From Bacillota bacterium (lineage in GTDB: Bacteria > Bacillota > Sulfobacillia > JABLXB01), in the NCBI GenBank assembly GCA_024653225.1, contig JANLGA010000048.1:1-14165 (forward strand): DNA of 14,165 bases, written 5' to 3'. Every line of letters begins with the position of its first letter. Position 1 is the first letter of the stretch. Under the pieces are notes generated by a model, which saw nothing but the letters and a program-made list of their open reading frames with translations, was not told the DNA's origin and searched no databases. Shown piece after piece: positions 7,261 through 13,472 of this stretch. Position numbers and translations under genes: made by a program.

Positions 7261-7767
7261 TCACCCCTCGCTCCGCGATTCGGCCCGGATTCGCGACGCT
7301 TCCTCGATCGTGGTCGTCATCCTGAGCACGTGCCTGCAGCGATCCTGTCCGCCGGGGATGCTGGATTCCCTGGAGAAGACCAGCCGCTCATCGAATCCCT
7401 CGGCTATGGCGAAGTCCACGGCGCAGTATCCCAGGACCTCCGGCCCGGCACCCAGTTCCCCCCACTCCGCGGCCATGGGACAATAGGTTATCTCGGAGAT
7501 CTGGCCGTCTTGCGTCGCCCATCGCCTGCTTTCCCACGCTTCCCCGAGCGGAAGGTCGTAGAATTCCCTGAACGCCTTCACAGTCGGCTCGACGCCCGCC
7601 GCGTCAACCCTCTTCCTGATGCGGCCTCCCCTGTAGAGACCGAAACGACGTATCCCCCGGGCCAGAGCCCTTCGGCCCTCCTCACCGAACGCCGCGACCA
7701 CTTCCTCAGCGAGGAAGAAGTACATCGCGGCCATCGCCCGCGCCATGCGGTCCACGCCGCTCGCCAT
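7261..7767 (-). CDS. L-2-amino-thiazoline-4-carboxylic acid hydrolase family protein
   Basis: A 168-residue protein resembling the ATC-hydrolase family, named for the Pseudomonas enzyme that opens 2-aminothiazoline-4-carboxylate on the way to L-cysteine. Most members are found in anaerobes and are uncharacterised. Seen: 'TYCPMAAEWGELG' (94-106), 'LGYCAVDFAIAEGF' (112-125), and 'GGQDRCRH' (139-146), the usual ending of the domain. Cys96, Cys115 and Cys144 with Asp118 and Glu123 are the candidate functional residues. The N-terminal 60 residues are helical and Arg-rich. Start ATG 7767 has GGAGG 8 nt upstream; GTG 7785 is an unlikely alternative. It lies between the malic enzyme (66 nt away, with a palindrome in the gap) and the LUD gene. 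The substrate here is unknown; I recognise the family from motif pattern only. Confidence 0.78.
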   Translation of the reverse strand: MASGVDRMARAMAAMYFFLAEEVVAAFGEEGRRALARGIRRFGLYRGGRIRKRVDAAGVEPTVKAFREFYDLPLGEAWESRRWATQDGQISEITYCPMAAEWGELGAGPEVLGYCAVDFAIAEGFDERLVFSRESSIPGGQDRCRHVLRMTTTIEEASRIRAESRSEG

Positions 7768-7810
7768 CGCCCACACCTCCACCACCGCGCCCCGCCGGTG
7801 CCCCGACCGA

Positions 7811-7830
7811 GACCGGGCGATCGCCCGGTC
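7811..7830 (-). other. Perfect 20-bp palindrome after the malic enzyme gene
   Basis: The 10-base half-site TCGCCCGGTC (7821-7830) is the exact reverse complement of 7811-7820. As RNA it gives an 8-bp stem with a GATC loop, starting 3 nt after the malic enzyme stop on the minus strand. No T-run follows, so transcription likely continues into the downstream gene. It may be a processing or stabilising hairpin, or a protein-binding palindrome. Confidence 0.5.
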
Positions 7831-7833
7831 GCT

Positions 7834-9180
7834 TCACGCCTCCGGCCACGGGGGGACGATTCCCTCGTCCATCAGCAGCCGCATCATGTTCCGCGAATCC
7901 GCTATCACCGCTTTCGCCCTTCGAAGCAGTTCCTCGTGCGTCAGGTTCACCCTAGCCACACCCTGCTCGACCGCCTTCCGCCCGACCGCGGCCGCCTCGA
8001 GGGGATAGACCTCCCATTCCTCCATGGTCGGAAGTACGTACTCTTCTCGCAACGCCCCCTTCGACTCAACGAACCCCGCAAGGGTCTCCGCCGCCGCGAC
8101 GCACATTTCGTCCGTGATAGTCACGGCCCTGGTATCCAGCACCCCTCTGAATATGCCCGGGAAACCGAGGGAGTTGTTGACCTGGTTCGGAAAATCCGAC
8201 CTTCCCGTGGCCACCACCCTCGCGCCCGCCTCCTTGGCTTCCCACGGCCATATCTCGGGGACCGGGTTCGCGCACGCGAACACGATCGGATCGTGAGCCA
8301 TGAACCGGACCCATTCCTTCTTGATCACCCCGGGTCCCGGTTGCGCCAGCGCGACCACGGCGTCCGCTCCCTTCATGGCCTCCGCGATTCCGCCCTTCAC
8401 CCGATCGCCGTTGGTCCGGAGGCACATCTCCCACTTCTCCTTGAACTTCTCTCTGCTCTTCTCTATATCGTCCCTGTCCTGGTGAAGCGTCCCCTTGCTG
8501 TCGGTCATGACGATGTTCCCCGGCCGCACCCCCGCCGCCATCAGCATCCTGGCCACGCAGATGTTCGCCGCGCCAGCACCTATCAGCGCGATTCTCATGT
8601 CCGCCAGCTTCTTGTCAACTATCTTCGCCGCGTTTATCATCCCGGCGAGAGTGACCGCCGCCGTCCCCTGCTGATCGTCGTGCCATACGGGGATGGTCAT
8701 CTCGGAGCGCAGCCTCTCCAGGACGTAGAAGCATTTCGGCTGCTCGATGTCTTCGAGGTTCACCCCGCCGAACGAGGGCTGAAGGTATTTCACCGTCTTG
8801 ATGAACTCGTCGGGGTCCGCGGTATCCAGGCAAATGGGGATGGCGTCCACGCCCCCGAGGAACTTGAATATCAGCGCCTTCCCCTCCATGACGGGCATCC
8901 CCGCCTCGGGCCCGATGTTGCCCAGCCCGAGGACCCTTGTCCCGTCCGTCACGACGGCCACCGTATTCCACTTGCACGTCAGGTCGTACACGAGGTCCCT
9001 GTTCGCATGTATCGCCCTGCAGGCGGCCGCCACCCCGGGCGTGTACCACACCGCGAAATCATTCACGCTCCTGACGGCGCAGCGCGGCGCCGTCTGGATT
9101 TTCCCCCTGTAGAAAGGATGCAGCCTCATCGCTTCCTCCGAGGGCTTCTCGGCCTTCTTCAGCAGTTCCCCTTCGCTCAT
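7834..9180 (-). CDS. Malic enzyme (malate dehydrogenase, oxaloacetate-decarboxylating)
   Basis: Converts L-malate to pyruvate and CO2 with reduction of NAD(P) in the cytoplasm. At 448 residues it is near the usual bacterial short form. Seen: YTPGVA (46-51) with the catalytic Tyr, 'GNIGPEAGMPVMEGKA' (87-102) with the catalytic Lys101, 'GGVDAIPICLD' (109-119), metal-ligand candidates Glu143/Asp144 and Asp168/Asp169 (HDDQQGTA, 167-174), a Rossmann turn GAGAAN (201-206), and 'ANPVPEIWPWEA' with 'TGRSDFPNQVNNSLGFPG' in the C-terminal half. No phosphotransacetylase domain is attached. Start ATG 9180 lies 12 nt after AGGAGG, which is fused to the stop codon of the upstream LarA-like gene (TAGGAGGG). 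Cofactor preference (NAD or NADP) is not clear. The neighbouring LarA-like racemase makes D-malate use conceivable. Confidence 0.95.
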   Translation of the reverse strand: MSEGELLKKAEKPSEEAMRLHPFYRGKIQTAPRCAVRSVNDFAVWYTPGVAAACRAIHANRDLVYDLTCKWNTVAVVTDGTRVLGLGNIGPEAGMPVMEGKALIFKFLGGVDAIPICLDTADPDEFIKTVKYLQPSFGGVNLEDIEQPKCFYVLERLRSEMTIPVWHDDQQGTAAVTLAGMINAAKIVDKKLADMRIALIGAGAANICVARMLMAAGVRPGNIVMTDSKGTLHQDRDDIEKSREKFKEKWEMCLRTNGDRVKGGIAEAMKGADAVVALAQPGPGVIKKEWVRFMAHDPIVFACANPVPEIWPWEAKEAGARVVATGRSDFPNQVNNSLGFPGIFRGVLDTRAVTITDEMCVAAAETLAGFVESKGALREEYVLPTMEEWEVYPLEAAAVGRKAVEQGVARVNLTHEELLRRAKAVIADSRNMMRLLMDEGIVPPWPEA

Positions 9181-9192
9181 CGAGACAGTCAC

Positions 9193-9198
9193 CCTCCT
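9193..9198 (-). promoter_or_regulatory. Ribosome binding site overlapping the upstream stop codon
   Basis: AGGAGG on the minus strand shares bases with the TAG stop of the LarA-like gene (TAGGAGGG). It serves the malic enzyme ATG at 9180 with a 12-nt spacer and points to coupled translation. An in-frame GTG directly abutting the site is too close to be used. Confidence 0.65.
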
Positions 9199-10504
9199 AA
9201 TCGCCCACTTGCGGCAGCGTGCCTCCGGCATACGGCATGACCGCTATCCTCGCCCCTGGTCCCACCGTCCGCAGCGCGTCCTCCACTGCGTCCTCGACGG
9301 ACGAGTGGGGTTCCATCCAGGCGCGCCTCACCACTTCCCGTGGCAGTTCGGAGACGAGCAGGACGCGCGCCTTCCTCGCCGCCTTGGCGAGCGCGGCCGC
9401 CTTGTGGCCTCCCAACTCGAAATCAGATTCGATCCTGGTCATTACTTCGTCGGTCGAGGTCGCCTCCCTCAACCATCTCTCGAACGTGTCTTCCCCGAGT
9501 CCCTCGGCGCACGAGGCGACGAGGACCACCACGCCCCCCGGCTTGACCGCGAGCGAGGCGTTGTCCAGGGCCTTTTGGGCTTGGTAAAGGGTGGTGTCCT
9601 TGGGCCGGCCACCCGCGGAGGCGATCACTACATCGGCGGCCTCCGGCAACACGACCTTGTACACCGAATCGGCCAGCCTGCAACCCTCCCGGTGCGCGGA
9701 CACGGGATCGCCGGCGACCGCATGCACCACCCGCTTCGACTCGTCCAAGACCACGTTTACTATGAAATCCACTCCGACCAGCGAGGCGGCCTCATCTATG
9801 TCCTCCCTCACGGGATTACCTACCACGCGGCCCGCGACCGCCCCCGGTTCGAGCATGCGGCCGTGGTTCGACCTGATCGAAGCCCTCGAGCACACGCCCG
9901 GCATTATCGCCTTTCCACCGCCGCTGTAGCCGGCGAAGTAGTGAGGCTCGATGTTGCCGAGGCATATCCTGAAATCCGCCTCCGCGACCGGTCGGAAAAC
10001 CTCCACCGGGGTGCCCCGGCGCGTGACACCGACGTTCACCACGTCCATCGGATCGGAATCCACGCACCTGAGCCGGTCGAACATCGGGCGCCCCACCAAC
10101 ACCCGCCTCTCCTCCGGCGTTTGCCCGCGGTGGATCCCGCGCCCGAACACTACCAGGATCCGTCCGTCGGGCACACCGGCGCGGTTCAGTTCTTCGACGA
10201 CTTCCGGAAGCATGAGGTGCGTGGGACACGGCCTGGTGATGTCACTCGTGACTATGGCGACCCGCGAGTTCGGGCGCACGATGTCGCCGAGTCCGCCCCC
10301 GCCGATGGGGTGTGACATCGCCCGCCTGATGACGCCGCGCGGGCTGTCCGCCGCCCGTGTACGGCGCGGCAGGAGCACGGAAACTCGCGCCCAGTCATCG
10401 AGCGGCAGCGACATCACTGTATCGCCGTAAGGCAACTGGATTTCCAACCCCGCAGCCCCCACTCTTGAGGATACGGTCCCCAATGGGACCCGTTCGCCGA
10501 CCAT
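9197..10504 (-). CDS. larA: LarA-family nickel-dependent 2-hydroxyacid racemase/epimerase homologue
   Basis: A 435-residue member of the LarA (DUF2088) family. The Lactobacillus prototype racemises lactate with a nickel-pincer nucleotide covalently bound to a Lys; relatives racemise malate, phenyllactate and other 2-hydroxy acids. Residues matching the LarA active site are all present: Asp88 and Arg91 (SDITRP), His125 (GRGIHRGQT), His188 (EPHYFAGYSGGGK), Lys198 (cofactor attachment) and His214. The His188-Lys198-His214 spacing equals that of the prototype (174-184-200). Start ATG 10504 overlaps the stop of the MoaD-like gene by one base (TGATG), so translation is probably coupled, with only a weak ribosome binding site of its own. 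The larB, larC and larE cofactor genes are not in the window. The actual substrate is unknown; malate is attractive because a malic enzyme follows. Confidence 0.88.
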   Translation of the reverse strand: MVGERVPLGTVSSRVGAAGLEIQLPYGDTVMSLPLDDWARVSVLLPRRTRAADSPRGVIRRAMSHPIGGGGLGDIVRPNSRVAIVTSDITRPCPTHLMLPEVVEELNRAGVPDGRILVVFGRGIHRGQTPEERRVLVGRPMFDRLRCVDSDPMDVVNVGVTRRGTPVEVFRPVAEADFRICLGNIEPHYFAGYSGGGKAIMPGVCSRASIRSNHGRMLEPGAVAGRVVGNPVREDIDEAASLVGVDFIVNVVLDESKRVVHAVAGDPVSAHREGCRLADSVYKVVLPEAADVVIASAGGRPKDTTLYQAQKALDNASLAVKPGGVVVLVASCAEGLGEDTFERWLREATSTDEVMTRIESDFELGGHKAAALAKAARKARVLLVSELPREVVRRAWMEPHSSVEDAVEDALRTVGPGARIAVMPYAGGTLPQVGD

Positions 10505-10734
10505 CAGCCGCCGTCGTTCGGCGGGTAGACGCAGACCTCTTCGCCCGGGCGGGGACGGTAGTCCATACCCACGGCCGTGTCCCCGACGACCGCGATGCAC
10601 GCCTGACCCCGCGGCAACCCCGCCGAAGCCAGGATCTCGCGAACCGTCGAGCCGTCGGCCTCGACCTCGACTACCCGCCTCTTGAGTCTCTCATACACGT
10701 GGAGCCCATTCAGGAGCCTCACGCGCACTTTCAC
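10504..10734 (-). CDS. MoaD/ThiS-family sulfur carrier protein
   Basis: A 76-residue ubiquitin-fold sulfur carrier ending exactly in Gly-Gly, the C-terminus that is adenylated and thiocarboxylated in MoaD and ThiS. Seen: the opening strand 'KVRVRLLNGL', 'VVEVEADGSTVREILASAGLP' with the usual Thr-Val-x-Glu-Ile helix start, 'AVVGDTAVGMDYRPRPGEEV' and the final PPNDGG. It directly follows the AOR gene, a common neighbourhood for dedicated MoaD-like proteins thought to supply dithiolene sulfur for the pterin of tungsten enzymes. I chose GTG 10734, which has GAGGGG 8 nt upstream; GTG 10743 would overlap that site and add three residues. The stop overlaps the LarA-like start by one base. MoaD-like function is inferred from fold and context. 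Confidence 0.87.
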   Translation of the reverse strand: MKVRVRLLNGLHVYERLKRRVVEVEADGSTVREILASAGLPRGQACIAVVGDTAVGMDYRPRPGEEVCVYPPNDGG

Positions 10735-10755
10735 CCGGCTCACCCCTCGGACGAT

Positions 10756-12663
10756 TCATCCGCGCAAGCGGGCCCCGACCCATTCGATTCCCAGGCACTT
10801 CAGCCGCGCGTCCGTCGGACACCCGGTCTCGGGGTCCCAATGCCTCATTTCGTAGTACGTCCGTACCGCCGCGTCCATCTCCCCCGGATCGATCCCCGGT
10901 CGCCCGGTTCCGTCTTGCCCGCTGCCCTCCGCCAGCCTCGCGGGAAGACGATCCCTCTCCGGCCCGTGGCCTTCCCTCACGTTGAACGCCCTCGCCATGC
11001 ATGCCGCCCTGTCCGCCGCGTTCATGCCCTCCCACAGGCTGAAGTCCCAGCCTGTGGCCGCCCTCACACCGTCCACGACCATCGGGACGGGCATCAGCCC
11101 CCTGGGAACGACGCAGAAGAAGCACGCGCCCAGGCACTTGAGGAAATCCCACCACATCTGCAGGCGTAGGTAGAGCCTCACCTTCCGGTGGTCGAGCGCC
11201 ATGGCCGGGACGGGTTCCAATATCCCCAACGGCTTGCACGTGAGCATCCCGTAGGCCCCCGCCTCGGTGAATGCGGGGTCGTGCCCGGCCGTCATGTGGT
11301 CCGCACCGTGGTCGGCCGTGGCGTACCCGATCCCGACGCCCGTCTTTCCCCTCGGGTCGTGCATCGGCAGCTCCTGCCCCTTCACGTGCATCGCGAACCG
11401 CTCGCTGCCCCGTCCGATCTCGCGGGATGCCCTCATCGAGCCCTCCGCCAGCAATTCCCCGATGCCGCGCCGTTCGCAGATCATCTCGAGCAGGGGAAGC
11501 ACGCAGGCCGGATTCCCGAATCGGGCGTCGAGGCGCCGGAGGTCGTCGTCGTCAACCAGCCCGCGCTCGCGGCACTCCAGAATGAAGGCCAGGGTCATGC
11601 CGGCCGAAATGGTATCCATGCCCGCCTGGTTGCAATAAACGTTGGCCCTGACTATCGTGGTCAAGTCGTCAATGCACAGGTTCGATCCGAAAGCGGCTAT
11701 CGTCTCATACTCGGGCCCCGCGGCGAATCCCTCCACGTCGGTCGGTATCGAGCCGTCCCCGATCTTGAATGTCCGCTTGCATCGTATGGGGCAACCCCGG
11801 CAGCCCCTCGCCTTCATCTCGTGCGGGCCCCAGCCCCGCCCCAGTTGGGCGATCGTGCTCCAACCGTCGAACTGGCCGAATCGGAAATTCCTGGTGGGAA
11901 GTATCGCCGCCGCCTGCAGGGAGCCGATGATGCCCGCCGTTCCGGAATCGCGCAGCCCCGCACTCGGCACGTTGTCCTTGAAATTCGTCGCGAACCACGA
12001 CGCTATCTCGTTCAACGCTGAGGCGTTCGCCGTCTCGACTTTCCTCGAACCCGACACGGCGATCGCCTTGAGCTTCTTCGCCCCCATCACCGCTCCGAGG
12101 CCCCCGCGACCCGCCGCGTTCCTGTCGCCCTGCATGATGCAGGCGAATCTCACCAGCCTCTCGCCCGCCGGTCCGATGCTCATAACGGCGGGCCTGCGGG
12201 CAAACTCCCCCGCCAGTCGCACCTCCGTTTCGCTGGTCGAACACCCCCAGAGTTCCCCCGCGCTCCTCACCTGCGCCTCATCGTCGGCTATGGCGAGGTA
12301 AACCGGCTCTTCACTGCATCCCTGCACGACCAGTGCATCGTAGCCGGCCCTCTTGAGCTCTATGCCCCATGACCCGCCGACCTCGCTCTCGCCGTACCCG
12401 TCGGTGAGCGGGGATTTCGCTCCTACCACGACCCGGGAAAACCCGGGGGCCGCCGTCCCCGCCATCACCCCGGTGGCGAATACCAGGGCGTTCTCAGGCC
12501 CGAAGGCGTCGGCCCGCGGGGGCACCTCGTTGAGCAGGTAATATCCGACAAGCCCCTTGCCCCCGAGATATGTCCTGTAGAAGCAGTCGTCGCGTTCCTC
12601 GACCCGCGCCGTCCTCTCGCCCAGGTCAACGCGAAGGATCCTCCCCCTGTATCCGAGGCCCAT
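10756..12663 (-). CDS. aor: Aldehyde ferredoxin oxidoreductase (tungsten-type)
   Basis: A 635-residue AOR-family enzyme, oxidising an aldehyde to its acid (or the reverse) with ferredoxin as partner; it binds a bis-pterin tungsten cofactor and a 4Fe-4S cluster, and is oxygen-sensitive and cytoplasmic. Seen: N-terminal domain from residue 1 to about 205 with 'YLGGKGLVGYYLL', 'GGSWGIELKRAGYDALVV' and 'GRGGLGAVMGAKKLKAI'; then Cys288-x2-Cys291-x3-Cys295, the cluster ligands at the same numbers as in the Pyrococcus furiosus enzyme; then 'HVKGQELPMHDPRGK' (426-440) and 'ATADHGADHMTAGHD' (448-462). The fourth ligand is probably Cys514, within a run also holding Cys510 and Cys517. Start ATG 12663 has GGAGGGGAG just upstream, 17 nt after the SDR stop; the open frame beyond it is a shadow of the SDR gene. 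The AOR subfamily and substrate are not determinable by eye. Confidence 0.95.
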   Translation of the reverse strand: MGLGYRGRILRVDLGERTARVEERDDCFYRTYLGGKGLVGYYLLNEVPPRADAFGPENALVFATGVMAGTAAPGFSRVVVGAKSPLTDGYGESEVGGSWGIELKRAGYDALVVQGCSEEPVYLAIADDEAQVRSAGELWGCSTSETEVRLAGEFARRPAVMSIGPAGERLVRFACIMQGDRNAAGRGGLGAVMGAKKLKAIAVSGSRKVETANASALNEIASWFATNFKDNVPSAGLRDSGTAGIIGSLQAAAILPTRNFRFGQFDGWSTIAQLGRGWGPHEMKARGCRGCPIRCKRTFKIGDGSIPTDVEGFAAGPEYETIAAFGSNLCIDDLTTIVRANVYCNQAGMDTISAGMTLAFILECRERGLVDDDDLRRLDARFGNPACVLPLLEMICERRGIGELLAEGSMRASREIGRGSERFAMHVKGQELPMHDPRGKTGVGIGYATADHGADHMTAGHDPAFTEAGAYGMLTCKPLGILEPVPAMALDHRKVRLYLRLQMWWDFLKCLGACFFCVVPRGLMPVPMVVDGVRAATGWDFSLWEGMNAADRAACMARAFNVREGHGPERDRLPARLAEGSGQDGTGRPGIDPGEMDAAVRTYYEMRHWDPETGCPTDARLKCLGIEWVGARLRG

Positions 12664-12680
12664 GGCTCCCCTCCCCTTCG

Positions 12681-13436
12681 TCAGATGCTCCAGCCCCCAT
12701 CCACTACGATGGTCTGTCCTGTCAGGTAGTCGGACGCCTCCGAAGCCAGGAACACTGTCACCCCGACGAGGTCCTCCGGGGTCCCGAGCCTTCCCATGGG
12801 AATGTTCGCCACCACTCCCGGCTTCACTTGCCCGGCGTTCTCGGGGGTCTGGATGTACCCGGGGGCCACAGCATTCACTCGGATGCCATACTCCGCCCAC
12901 TCGAGGGCGAGGGCGCGGGTCAGCTGGGATACGGCGGCCTTGCTGGCGCAGTACGGGGCTCGCTCCCTCGCGGCCATGTCTGCGAACACCGAGGATATGT
13001 TCACGATCTTCCCTTTGCGGCGATCCATCATCCTCCGCGCGACCGCCCGCGACATCAGGAAGACCCCCTTGAGGTTGATGCCCATGAGCCAATCCCATTC
13101 GCGGGCCGTCACTTCGACGGCCGGTTTGTTGACTCTCACTGCCGCGTTGTTGATGAGCGCGTCCACCCCGCCCTCCGCCTCCCACGCGGAGCCCACGACC
13201 CACTCCACCGCGGCCTCGTCCGATACGTCTGCGGCGTAGCCCCGGACCGCGAGCCCCTCCGCCGCCATCCTGCCGACCGCCGCGTCAACCCTGTCCCTTC
13301 GACGGCCCGTGATGACTACTCGGGCCCCCGCCAGGGCCAGCGCCCTCGCCAGTCCGTATCCGATGCCCTGGGTGCCGCCCGTCAGGAGAATGCTCTTGCC
13401 CGAAACGTCGAAAATGGTAGTCGCGCCCGGCGACAC
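12681..13436 (-). CDS. Short-chain dehydrogenase/reductase (SDR)
   Basis: A classical SDR of 251 residues that interconverts an alcohol and a carbonyl using NAD(P)H. Seen: TGGTQGIG (19-26) dinucleotide turn, Asp70 at the adenine site, NNAA (96-99), Asn121, Ser148/Ser149 and Tyr162-x3-Lys166 of the catalytic tetrad, and the ending 'TGQTIVVDGG' typical of FabG-like and gluconate-5-dehydrogenase-like members. Arg45-Arg46 after the second strand (ITGRRR) favours NADP(H). I start it at GTG 13436, 6 nt after GGGAGGGAG; TTG 13442 is in frame but abuts that site. It lies 36 nt after the M20 peptidase gene and 17 nt before the AOR gene, so it could act on an alcohol or hydroxy acid in the same pathway. 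The substrate is unknown. Confidence 0.93.
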   Translation of the reverse strand: MSPGATTIFDVSGKSILLTGGTQGIGYGLARALALAGARVVITGRRRDRVDAAVGRMAAEGLAVRGYAADVSDEAAVEWVVGSAWEAEGGVDALINNAAVRVNKPAVEVTAREWDWLMGINLKGVFLMSRAVARRMMDRRKGKIVNISSVFADMAARERAPYCASKAAVSQLTRALALEWAEYGIRVNAVAPGYIQTPENAGQVKPGVVANIPMGRLGTPEDLVGVTVFLASEASDYLTGQTIVVDGGWSI

Positions 13437-13442
13437 TGTCAA

Positions 13443-13451
13443 CTCCCTCCC
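13443..13451 (-). promoter_or_regulatory. Ribosome binding site deciding the SDR start
   Basis: GGGAGGGAG on the minus strand lies 6 nt ahead of GTG 13436 and directly touches TTG 13442. The spacing selects the GTG. Confidence 0.6.
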
Positions 13452-13472
13452 GGCCCCGGTGTCCCCACGGGG

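Noticed and set aside
7243..9240. A 665-codon open frame on the plus strand
   Set aside because: It is antisense to the LUD, ATC-hydrolase-like and malic enzyme genes, has a Pro/Arg/His-rich composition with no recognisable domain, and is the expected shadow of GC-rich codon use.
9209..10315. A 368-codon plus-strand open frame antisense to the LarA-like gene
   Set aside because: Arg/His/Pro-rich, no motif, no ribosome binding site that stands out, while the opposite strand carries a complete LarA active site.
12664..13203. A 180-residue N-terminal extension of the AOR frame
   Set aside because: It lies within the SDR gene in another frame and lacks AOR similarity; the ATG at 12663 has a good ribosome binding site and matches the normal AOR N-terminus.
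13455..13472. Possible hairpin between the M20 and SDR genes
   Set aside because: Only about five base pairs with an 8-9 nt loop; too weak to distinguish from chance in GC-rich DNA.
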